In this document: positions 17,896 through 25,938 of the stretch, one piece after another
How the letters are laid out: each line of letters begins with the position of its first letter
Position numbering within the stretch: position 1 is the stretch's first letter
From: JAJFKB01 sp965230515
GTDB taxonomy: Bacteria > Pseudomonadota > Gammaproteobacteria > Pseudomonadales > IMCC2047
Assembly (NCBI GenBank): GCA_965230515.1
Contig: OZ246007.1
Span: forward strand, 2,108,001-2,172,000
Reading direction: 5' to 3'
Length of the DNA stretch: 64,000 nucleotides
The notes under the pieces: model-generated
The model's database searches: none
What the model saw: only the letters and a program-made list of their open reading frames with translations
Told to the model about the DNA's origin: nothing
Program-made: the position numbers and the translations under genes

Positions 17896-19440
17896 ATGCA
17901 ACAACTGAATGCTGCAGAGATCAGTGAGATTATCAAACAGCGCATCAATAAGGTAGATATCTCATCTGAAGCGCGAAATGAAGGCACCATCGTAAATGTT
18001 TCGGATGGTGTAATTCGTATTCACGGTCTTGAGGACGTGATGTACGGGGAAATGATTGAGTTCACGGGTGGTATTTACGGTATGGCGCTTAACTTGGAGC
18101 GCGATTCTGTAGGTGCAATCGTCCTTGGGGATTACAAAGGATTGTCGGAAGGACAAACCTGTCGTTGTACCGGCAGAATCCTTGAAGTTCCTGTCGGACC
18201 TGAACTGGAAGGACGGGTTGTTGATTCGCTGGGTAATCCGATCGATGGTCGCGGACCTATCGAAGCGGCTTTGACAGACCCGATTGAAAAAGTAGCGCCA
18301 GGGGTAATTGCCCGTAAATCTGTTGACCAGCCGGTACAAACCGGACTCAAGGTAATTGACTCCATGGTACCTATCGGGCGTGGTCAGCGAGAGCTAATCA
18401 TTGGTGACCGTCAGATTGGTAAATCCGCGGTAGCGATCGATGCCATTATCAACCAGAAAGGTACTGGCATTAAATGTATCTACGTTGCGGTCGGTCAAAA
18501 GGCCTCCTCCGTAGCGGCAGTAGTTCGCAAATTGGAAGAACATGGCGCGATGGAGCACACTATCGTGGTTGCTGCCAACGCTTCTGACCCTGCATCCATG
18601 CAGTTTTTGGCACCGTTCGCCGGCTGTTCCATGGGTGAGTACTACCGGGATCGCGGCCAGGATGCTCTGATCATTTATGATGATCTGACCAAGCAGGCTT
18701 GGGCATATCGCCAGATTTCATTGTTGCTGCGTCGTCCTCCAGGCCGTGAAGCTTATCCTGGAGACGTGTTCTATCTGCACTCTCGTCTGCTGGAAAGATC
18801 CGCACGTGTTAATGAAGAGTATGTGGAAAAATTCACTAATGGTGAAGTTAAGGGCCAAACCGGTTCATTAACAGCGCTACCGGTTATTGAAACCCAGGCG
18901 GGTGACGTATCGGCATTTGTACCGACCAACGTTATCTCTATCACCGATGGACAGATCTTCCTGGAATCAGATATGTTCAACGCGGGTATCCGTCCAGCGA
19001 TGAATGCCGGTATTTCGGTATCCAGGGTGGGTGGTGCAGCACAGACCAAGATCATGAAAAAACTGTCCGGCGGTATTCGTACCTCACTGGCACAGTACCG
19101 TGAACTGGCAGCGTTTGCCCAGTTTGCATCTGATCTGGATGAAGCGACCAAAGCTCAGCTGGATCATGGTGAGCGCGTTACCGAGTTGATGAAGCAGAAG
19201 CAGTATTCTCCGCAAACGATTGCTGAGATGGGCTTGCTGATTTATGCCTCTAACGAAGGGTATCTGAAAGATATCGAGGTGGCACAAATAGGCGACTTTG
19301 AGGAAGCGCTGCTTTCCTATGCGCAAAGCCAATACGGCGATCTGATGGACGAAATTGTAGCCAGTGGTGACTGGAACGATGATTACGAGGCTAAATTCAA
19401 AGAGTGTCTCGATAAGTTCAAATCAACACAAACCTGGTAA
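17896..19440 (+). CDS. atpA: ATP synthase F1 subunit alpha
   Basis: Non-catalytic nucleotide-binding subunit, 514 residues. The Walker A loop reads GDRQIGKSA, where GDRQTGKTA is most usual; the lysine is kept. IIYDDLTKQAWAYRQ and SRLLERSARVNEEY follow. The arginine that completes the catalytic site is within SVSRVGGAAQ. The frame is intact. Confidence 0.98.
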   Translation: MQQLNAAEISEIIKQRINKVDISSEARNEGTIVNVSDGVIRIHGLEDVMYGEMIEFTGGIYGMALNLERDSVGAIVLGDYKGLSEGQTCRCTGRILEVPVGPELEGRVVDSLGNPIDGRGPIEAALTDPIEKVAPGVIARKSVDQPVQTGLKVIDSMVPIGRGQRELIIGDRQIGKSAVAIDAIINQKGTGIKCIYVAVGQKASSVAAVVRKLEEHGAMEHTIVVAANASDPASMQFLAPFAGCSMGEYYRDRGQDALIIYDDLTKQAWAYRQISLLLRRPPGREAYPGDVFYLHSRLLERSARVNEEYVEKFTNGEVKGQTGSLTALPVIETQAGDVSAFVPTNVISITDGQIFLESDMFNAGIRPAMNAGISVSRVGGAAQTKIMKKLSGGIRTSLAQYRELAAFAQFASDLDEATKAQLDHGERVTELMKQKQYSPQTIAEMGLLIYASNEGYLKDIEVAQIGDFEEALLSYAQSQYGDLMDEIVASGDWNDDYEAKFKECLDKFKSTQTW

Positions 19441-19501
19441 CGGGTTACCTGTTTGGGTAACACGACAGCTAACTATTAACTCTGGATTACTGAGATAACT
19501 C

Positions 19502-20362
19502 ATGGCAGCCGGAAAAGAGATCCGCACGCAGATAGCGAGTATTAAAAGTACGCAGAAAATTACCAGCGCAATGGAACTGGTGGCGGCAAGTAAAATGCGC
19601 AAGGCTCAGGAAAGAATGAGCCTGGGGCGGCCCTATTCCGATCGTATTCGGCAGGTTGTCAGTCACCTGGCAAACGCCACTTCGGAGTTCCGTCATCAAT
19701 ATATGGAAGAACGAGAGGTCAAGCGAGTCGGTGTAGTTGTTATTTCGACTGACCGAGGCCTTTGCGGTGGCTTGAACGTCAATCTATTCAAAGCAGCACT
19801 GCGTTCGACCAAAGAGTGGCAGGACAAGGGCGCAGAGGTAGATCTGTGTCTGATCGGTGCCAAAGCGGTAAGTTTCTTCAAAAGCGTTGGTGGAAATGTC
19901 GTAGCGGCGAAGACGCATTTGGGCGATGAATTCAATGCATCGGATTTGATCGGATCAATCAAGGTAATGTTTGATTCCTTTGAAGAAGGCAAGATCGACA
20001 AGCTGTTTTTGGTGTACAACCGTTTTATTAACACCATGACTCAGGATCCGAGCGTTGATCAGCTGTTACCACTTAAAGCTGAAGAGAACGAACAGATGAC
20101 GCATCACTGGGACTATCTTTATGAGCCAGATGACGCATCGCTGCTTGAAGGCCTGCTAGCCCGCTATATAGAATCGCAGGTTTATCAGGGTGTGGTTGAA
20201 AATAATGCCTGTGAGCAGGCTGCACGAATGATTGCAATGAAAAGCGCGACAGATAATGCAGGTGATCTGATTGATAATTTGCAGCTGGTCTATAACAAGG
20301 CCAGGCAAGCGGCGATCACTCAGGAACTTTCTGAAATCGTCAGTGGCGCGGCAGCGGTCTAA
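19502..20362 (+). CDS. atpG: ATP synthase F1 subunit gamma
   Basis: Central rotor shaft, 286 residues. The N-terminal helix reads IRTQIASIKSTQKITSAMELV, shortened here to KSTQKITSAMELVAASKM, and STDRGLCGGLN is the core motif. The C-terminal helix ends TQELSEIVSGAAAV. It lies between atpA and atpD with about 60-base gaps. Confidence 0.98.
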   Translation: MAAGKEIRTQIASIKSTQKITSAMELVAASKMRKAQERMSLGRPYSDRIRQVVSHLANATSEFRHQYMEEREVKRVGVVVISTDRGLCGGLNVNLFKAALRSTKEWQDKGAEVDLCLIGAKAVSFFKSVGGNVVAAKTHLGDEFNASDLIGSIKVMFDSFEEGKIDKLFLVYNRFINTMTQDPSVDQLLPLKAEENEQMTHHWDYLYEPDDASLLEGLLARYIESQVYQGVVENNACEQAARMIAMKSATDNAGDLIDNLQLVYNKARQAAITQELSEIVSGAAAV

Positions 20363-20421
20363 AGAAATTAATTTTACCGGGGAAGCTACAGTTTTCCCCA
20401 TAAAGAAAAGAGGAACCGGAA

Positions 20422-21819
20422 ATGAGTAGCGGACGTATCGTACAAATCATTGGCGCGGTTATTGACGTGGAGTTTCCACGAGATGCTTTGCCCAGTGTTT
20501 ACGACGCTTTAAAGGTGGCGGATAAGGATCTGACCCTAGAAGTACAGCAGCAGCTGGGAGATGGTGTAGTAAGAACTATTGCCATGGGTTCATCTGAAGG
20601 CGTAAGCCGTGGCCTGGCGGTTGATAATACCGGTGCTCCGGTTTCAGTACCGGTTGGTTCGGAAACACTTGGCCGAATCATGGATGTATTGGGCAATCCA
20701 ATTGACGAGCTTGGTGCGATTGGCGAGCAAGAGCGCATGCCGATTCACCGTGATGCGCCCACATATGAAGAGCTGGCTGCTTCCGAGGAGCTGTTGGAAA
20801 CAGGCATTAAGGTGATCGATCTGGTTTGCCCGTTTGCCAAAGGTGGTAAGGTTGGCCTGTTTGGTGGTGCCGGTGTTGGTAAAACAGTTAACATGATGGA
20901 GCTGATTAATAATATCGCGACGGAACACTCCGGACTATCGGTTTTTGCCGGAGTTGGAGAGCGTACTCGTGAAGGTAACGATTTCTATCACGAAATGCAG
21001 GAAGCAGGTGTTGTTAACGTACAAGACTTCAAAGAGTCTAAAGTGGCGATGGTTTACGGGCAGATGAATGAGCCCCCCGGAAACCGTCTTCGCGTAGCGC
21101 TGACCGGTTTGACCATGGCGGAAAAATTCCGTGATGAAGGGCGTGATGTATTGTTGTTTGTGGATAATATCTATCGTTATACACTGGCGGGTACCGAAGT
21201 ATCAGCGCTGCTGGGTCGTATGCCTTCAGCGGTGGGCTATCAGCCGACACTGGCTGAAGAGATGGGTGTACTGCAGGAGCGAATCACTTCAACTAAAACG
21301 GGATCCATTACCTCTATTCAGGCGGTATATGTACCGGCGGATGATTTGACTGACCCCTCGCCCGCAACCACCTTTGCTCACCTGGATTCTACGGTGGTAC
21401 TGTCTCGTGATATCGCGGCAAAAGGTATTTACCCTGCTGTTGACCCGCTGGATTCAACCTCACGCCAACTTGATCCACTGATCATCGGACAAGAGCACTA
21501 TGAAGTTGCCCGAGGCGTGCAGGGTGTATTGCAGCGCTATAAAGAGCTAAAAGACATTATTGCGATTCTGGGTATGGACGAGCTGTCTGAAGAGGACAAG
21601 CTAACGGTAGCACGTGCCCGTAAAATTGAACGTTTCCTTTCTCAGCCATTTACTGTGGCGGAAGTCTTCACTGGCTCACCGGGCAAGTATGTACCGTTGA
21701 AAGAAACGATCCGCAGCTTTAAAGCGATCCTGGAAGGCGAGTATGATCATTTGCCGGAACAGGCTTTCTACATGGCTGGCGGCATCGAAGAAGTGATCGA
21801 GAAAGCTGAAAAAATGTAA
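20422..21819 (+). CDS. atpD: ATP synthase F1 subunit beta
   Basis: Catalytic subunit, 465 residues. The Walker A loop is GGAGVGKTV near residue 150. GVGERTREGNDFY carries the catalytic glutamate, and the Walker B strand is VLLFVDNIYRYT. The DELSEED motif near residue 390 is present in full. AGGAAGAGG-type spacing upstream (AAGAGGAACC) gives a good ribosome site. Confidence 0.99.
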   Translation: MSSGRIVQIIGAVIDVEFPRDALPSVYDALKVADKDLTLEVQQQLGDGVVRTIAMGSSEGVSRGLAVDNTGAPVSVPVGSETLGRIMDVLGNPIDELGAIGEQERMPIHRDAPTYEELAASEELLETGIKVIDLVCPFAKGGKVGLFGGAGVGKTVNMMELINNIATEHSGLSVFAGVGERTREGNDFYHEMQEAGVVNVQDFKESKVAMVYGQMNEPPGNRLRVALTGLTMAEKFRDEGRDVLLFVDNIYRYTLAGTEVSALLGRMPSAVGYQPTLAEEMGVLQERITSTKTGSITSIQAVYVPADDLTDPSPATTFAHLDSTVVLSRDIAAKGIYPAVDPLDSTSRQLDPLIIGQEHYEVARGVQGVLQRYKELKDIIAILGMDELSEEDKLTVARARKIERFLSQPFTVAEVFTGSPGKYVPLKETIRSFKAILEGEYDHLPEQAFYMAGGIEEVIEKAEKM

Positions 21820-21881
21820 TATTGATTGCCCGTGAACCTAACGTTTAACGGGCAATCAAAGGATAAAAGGGTTTAATAGGC

Positions 21882-22307
21882 ATGGCGATGACTGTCCATT
21901 GCGATATTGTTAGCGCAGAAGAAAAGATTTTCTCCGGATTGGTGGAAATGGTAATTGCGGCCGGATCTCTTGGCGATCTTGGTATTGCGCCTGGCCACGC
22001 GCCACTTCTGACCGAGCTAAAACCCGGTCCAGTAAGGTTAATTCTGGATAGTGGGGAGGAGGAGATTTTCTACGCATCCGGTGGTTTTCTTGAGGTGCAG
22101 CCACACCTGGTGACTATTCTGGCCGATACGGCATTAAGGGCTCATGACATGAATGAGGCTGCTGCTTTGGAAGCGAAAAAGCAGGCTGAGCAAATGATGA
22201 CCGATCAAAGTTCGGATATTGACCATGCATTGGCTTCCGCCCAATTGGCTGAAGCGGCAGCGCAGTTAAGAACCTTGACACGTATCAGGAAGAAGATGGG
22301 AAAATAG
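21882..22307 (+). CDS. atpC: ATP synthase F1 subunit epsilon
   Basis: Rotor subunit that also inhibits ATP hydrolysis. The 141 residues show an N-terminal beta sandwich (GDLGIAPGHAPLLTELKPG) and two C-terminal helices rich in Ala, Glu and Gln. It is the last gene of the operon; a strong terminator follows 28 bases later. Confidence 0.98.
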   Translation: MAMTVHCDIVSAEEKIFSGLVEMVIAAGSLGDLGIAPGHAPLLTELKPGPVRLILDSGEEEIFYASGGFLEVQPHLVTILADTALRAHDMNEAAALEAKKQAEQMMTDQSSDIDHALASAQLAEAAAQLRTLTRIRKKMGK

Positions 22308-22334
22308 GTTCCAGGTTAAAAAAGTATAATCAGT

Positions 22335-22362
22335 AAAAGGCAGCATTAGCTGCCTTTTTTTA
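22335..22362 (+). terminator. Rho-independent terminator of the atp operon
   Basis: AAAAGGCAGC and GCTGCCTTTT form a perfect 10-base stem around ATTA, and the T-run continues after it. It ends the atp operon 28 bases after atpC. Confidence 0.92.
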
Positions 22363-22461
22363 TGGCTTTTTGGTTGATTTGGACAATAATGTATCAAAGC
22401 TTTTTAAATAAGAGTTTCCTGGCAATTGAGTAAGAGTTTTATAAAAGGAGTGTTGAGCCCA

Positions 22462-23823
22462 ATGAGTCTTGAGGTTGTTGTCCTTGCCGCCGGGCGGGGA
22501 ACTCGAATGAAATCGGAATTACCAAAAGTACTTCATCGACTGGCAGGGAAAGCGCTGCTCTCCCATGTGGTCGATACTGCTGAAGACCTGGGCGCACAAG
22601 CGATACATGTTGTAGTCGGTCATGGCGGTGAGCTGGTCAGGGAGTGTATGCAGAAGCGCCGGCTAAATTGGGTTAACCAGGAGAAACAGCTGGGTACAGG
22701 CCATGCGGTAGCCCAGGCATTACCGGCCATCAACAGCGACAGCACGGTTCTAATTTTATACGGCGACGTTCCCCTCACTTCGCTTGCCACTCTAGAGCGA
22801 TTATTGCAAAAGGTCAATCATCAGAGTATTGGGTTACTAACGGTTCAACTAGAAAACCCGACGGGCTATGGACGTATTATCAGGGATAACCAGGGCTTGG
22901 TTCAGGCGATTGTGGAGGAGAAGGATGCAACCCCGGAACAACGGCAAATCTCAGAGGGAAATACCGGTATTATAGCGGTCGGAAGCGATAGGCTGCGTAG
23001 CTGGTTACCCAAGCTTTCTTCAAGTAATGCTCAGGGCGAGTACTACCTGACGGACATTATTGCGATGGCAGTGGCGGCAGGGATGACAGTAGAGGCCGAG
23101 ATTGTCGCTACGGAGCTAGAGGTGCTGGGGGTCAACAGCCGCAAACAACTGGCGGATCTGGAGCGCTGGCATCAACTTCAGCAAGCTGAAGAACTTATGA
23201 ATTCCGGAGTGACATTGGCCGATCCGGCGCGCCTCGATATTCGCGGTGAAGTATCCGTTGACCAGGATACCTTTATCGACGCGAATGTTTTACTGGAGGG
23301 TAAAGTCAGCATTGGTGCCAATGTCAGTATTGGACCCAATGTGGTGATTAAAAACTCCAGTATTGGTGACGGTGTCACAATCAATGCCAATTCGGTCATT
23401 GAGGAAGCGGAAGTAGCAGACAATTGTCAGATAGGCCCGTTTGCCCGCTTACGTCCAGAATCAAAATTGGCTGAAGGCGCCAGAATCGGTAATTTTGTAG
23501 AGATTAAAAAGGCGTATATTGGACCAGGAAGCAAGGTTAATCACCTCAGCTATGTTGGCGATGCCGAGTTGGGCAAGCAGGTCAATATAGGTGCGGGTAC
23601 TATCACCTGTAACTATGACGGGGCCAATAAATTCAAGACGACAATCGAGGACGGAGTGTTTGTTGGCTCCAATACAGCGCTCGTAGCGCCTATCACGGTG
23701 GGTGGGAATGCAACCATTGGTGCGGGCTCTACACTTTCAAAAGATGTTCCCGGGAACTGTTTAATTGTGGCTCGAGGAAAAGCCAGAGTGGTTGAAGGCT
23801 GGCAGCGACCTAAGAAAAAATAG
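22462..23823 (+). CDS. glmU: Bifunctional N-acetylglucosamine-1-phosphate uridyltransferase / glucosamine-1-phosphate acetyltransferase
   Basis: Makes UDP-N-acetylglucosamine, precursor of peptidoglycan and LPS. The N-terminal uridyltransferase has LAAGRGTRMKSELPKVLH. The C-terminal acetyltransferase is a left-handed beta helix of hexapeptide repeats, with GNFVEIKKAYIGPGSKVNHL. I chose the ATG at 22462 (MSLEVVVLAAG), which is 453 residues and matches the family; the frame is open to a TTG at 22426, which would add 12 residues. GGAG lies 12 bases upstream. Confidence 0.97.
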   Translation: MSLEVVVLAAGRGTRMKSELPKVLHRLAGKALLSHVVDTAEDLGAQAIHVVVGHGGELVRECMQKRRLNWVNQEKQLGTGHAVAQALPAINSDSTVLILYGDVPLTSLATLERLLQKVNHQSIGLLTVQLENPTGYGRIIRDNQGLVQAIVEEKDATPEQRQISEGNTGIIAVGSDRLRSWLPKLSSSNAQGEYYLTDIIAMAVAAGMTVEAEIVATELEVLGVNSRKQLADLERWHQLQQAEELMNSGVTLADPARLDIRGEVSVDQDTFIDANVLLEGKVSIGANVSIGPNVVIKNSSIGDGVTINANSVIEEAEVADNCQIGPFARLRPESKLAEGARIGNFVEIKKAYIGPGSKVNHLSYVGDAELGKQVNIGAGTITCNYDGANKFKTTIEDGVFVGSNTALVAPITVGGNATIGAGSTLSKDVPGNCLIVARGKARVVEGWQRPKKK

Positions 23824-23848
23824 CAGATGAAAGCAAGGCTATAGAATT

Positions 23849-25684
23849 ATGTGTGGAATAGTTGGAGCAATAGCGAATCGCGATGTTACCGGAATTTTGC
23901 TGGAAGGTTTAAGACGGCTGGAATATCGGGGTTATGATTCCGCGGGCATGGCGGTAATAGACTCCGGTCAAAATCAGTTTGCCAGAGTGCGCCGAAAGGG
24001 CAAGGTGCAGGAGCTGGCAGATGCCATCACCAGTGAAAAATCAGCGGGTATCATTGGTATCGCCCATACCCGATGGGCAACGCATGGCGTTCCAAGTGAA
24101 CGCAATGCACACCCGCACCTTTCCAATGAGCGGATTGCGGTGGTTCATAATGGCATTATCGAGAATCACGAACCGCTAAGGGATGAACTCAAGGCGCTGG
24201 GATACCAGTTTTCCTCTGACACAGATACAGAAGTTGTTGCGCACCTTATCCATTATTATCGAAATCAGGGTGTTGAGTTGCGACAGGCGGTGGATCAGAC
24301 TCTGGCGCGTCTTGAAGGGGCATTTGCGCTGGGCGTTGTCGACTGCAACGAGCCAGGACGATTAATTGCGGCGCGCAGTGGCAGCCCTCTGGTTGTGGGT
24401 GTGGGTATTGGCGAGAACTTCATAGCTTCCGATCAACTGGCGCTTCTTCAGGTTACGGACCGTTTTATATTTCTAGATGAAGGGGATCTGGTGGAGTTAA
24501 CCCGAGAGGGTGTCACTATACATGATGCCCAAAGGGATGAGGTTCAACGCGCGATTACACGATTCGAGCATCATATTGATGCTGCGGATAAGGGGAGTTA
24601 CCGGCACTTTATGCTCAAGGAGATATTTGAGCAGCCAAAAGTGGTAGCGGCGACCCTGACCGGGCGAATGACAGAGAAACAGGTGCTGGAGCAATCTTTG
24701 GGTGCTGCGGCCAAGGAGATTCTGGACAAGGTCGAGGCGGTACAGATCATTGCCTGTGGTACCAGCTATCATGCGGGACTGGTGGCGCGTTACTGGATAG
24801 AGGATCTGGTCGGGATTCCCTGTCAGGTTGAGGTAGCGAGCGAATACCGTTACCGAAAAGTGGTGGTAGCACCGAACACGCTGTTTGTGACTATATCTCA
24901 GTCAGGAGAAACAGCTGACACTCTGGCGGCGTTGCGCATGGCAAAGGATATGGGTTATCTGGCCAGCCTGGGGATCTGCAATGTCGCAACCAGTACTTTG
25001 GTACGTGAATCGGATTTGGTGATGCTCACCCAAGCAGGACCAGAAATTGGGGTGGCATCGACAAAAGCCTTTACCACTCAGCTGGTGGCGTTATTGCTGG
25101 TTACGCTGATGTTAGGCCGAAGGCAGGCCTTATCTGCTGACATAGAGCAGCGCATTGTTCAGGCGCTGGCCGAACTTCCTGAATTGTTGCAGGAAGTGCT
25201 GCAATTGGATCGTCAGATTCAGCTGATCTCTGAGCAGTTTGCGGATAAACATCATGCGTTGTTCCTGGGCCGAGGAGCGATGTACCCGGTTGCAATGGAG
25301 GGCGCTTTAAAGTTAAAGGAGATCTCCTATATTCATGCAGAGGCCTACCCAGCCGGGGAGCTAAAACATGGGCCTCTGGCTTTGGTAGACAATGATATGC
25401 CGGTTATTACGGTGGCGCCCAACAATGAACTGCTTGATAAGTTGAAATCAAATCTGCAGGAAGTTAAAGCCCGTGGCGGCGTATTGTATGTCTTTGCTGA
25501 TCGCGAGGCAGCAGTTGGTGAGGCAGAGGATACGCGTGTGCTGGTAATCCCTCCTGTGGATGATATTCTGGAACCGATCGTCTATACCCTGCCGCTTCAG
25601 CTACTCTCATATCATGTTGCGGTATTGAAAGGAACCGATGTGGATCAACCCAGAAATCTGGCCAAATCTGTGACCGTAGAGTAG
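23849..25684 (+). CDS. glmS: Glutamine:fructose-6-phosphate aminotransferase (isomerizing)
   Basis: First step of hexosamine synthesis: fructose 6-phosphate plus glutamine gives glucosamine 6-phosphate. The 611 residues begin MCGIVGAIA; Cys2 is the glutaminase nucleophile. Two SIS domains follow, with CGTSYHAG, ISQSGETADT and the end PRNLAKSVTVE. It lies 25 bases behind glmU. No glmS ribozyme is present or expected in gammaproteobacteria. Confidence 0.98.
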   Translation: MCGIVGAIANRDVTGILLEGLRRLEYRGYDSAGMAVIDSGQNQFARVRRKGKVQELADAITSEKSAGIIGIAHTRWATHGVPSERNAHPHLSNERIAVVHNGIIENHEPLRDELKALGYQFSSDTDTEVVAHLIHYYRNQGVELRQAVDQTLARLEGAFALGVVDCNEPGRLIAARSGSPLVVGVGIGENFIASDQLALLQVTDRFIFLDEGDLVELTREGVTIHDAQRDEVQRAITRFEHHIDAADKGSYRHFMLKEIFEQPKVVAATLTGRMTEKQVLEQSLGAAAKEILDKVEAVQIIACGTSYHAGLVARYWIEDLVGIPCQVEVASEYRYRKVVVAPNTLFVTISQSGETADTLAALRMAKDMGYLASLGICNVATSTLVRESDLVMLTQAGPEIGVASTKAFTTQLVALLLVTLMLGRRQALSADIEQRIVQALAELPELLQEVLQLDRQIQLISEQFADKHHALFLGRGAMYPVAMEGALKLKEISYIHAEAYPAGELKHGPLALVDNDMPVITVAPNNELLDKLKSNLQEVKARGGVLYVFADREAAVGEAEDTRVLVIPPVDDILEPIVYTLPLQLLSYHVAVLKGTDVDQPRNLAKSVTVE

Positions 25685-25712
25685 CTCGCATGAAAGGCCT
25701 GCGCGGCTGAAA
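25646..25712 (+). other. Predicted attTn7 region at the glmS 3' end
   Basis: The last codons of glmS (PRNLAKSVTVE) encode the conserved stretch recognised by TnsD of Tn7-like elements, which insert about 25 bases after the stop. No Tn7 ends or tns genes are seen here. The inference rests on known Tn7 targeting and the conserved protein end. Confidence 0.45.
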
Positions 25713-25773
25713 ACTCCCCGTTAATCTCTTGTGAACGACACGATTCTGCTAGCTATATTCTGTCAATGTATAA

Positions 25774-25938
25774 TGCATCAGCGGCCGCAGCTGTATTGTG
25801 CCGATAGTGTTTTACGGTCCTGGAGGCTATCGCTTCAATGATTTTGTCAAGATGGGGCTGCCGATTACGATTGCTGTTGCTGTGGTGGCTGTGCTGCTGA
25901 CACCCCTGGTATGGCCTTTTTGGCGCTTGATTCACTGA
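25774..25938 (+). pseudogene. C-terminal remnant of an SLC13-family permease
   Basis: Translating from 25774 gives a short open stretch containing VPIVFYGPGGYRFNDFVKMG, then a hydrophobic helix (LPITIAVAVVAVLLTPLVW) and the end PFWRLIH before TGA at 25936. The GPGGYRF.DF..GLP pattern followed by one helix is the usual C-terminus of SLC13/DASS (Na+/dicarboxylate or sulfate) permeases. The rest of the gene (about 400-550 residues) is absent; upstream is a stop codon and then glmS. The last 74 bases overlap, antisense, the 3' end of the GGDEF/EAL gene. A chance match is possible but unlikely. Confidence 0.6.

Noticed and set aside
25753..25935. 60-codon minus-strand frame behind glmS
   Set aside because: It is in the shadow of the permease remnant and the GGDEF/EAL end, with no protein family pattern.
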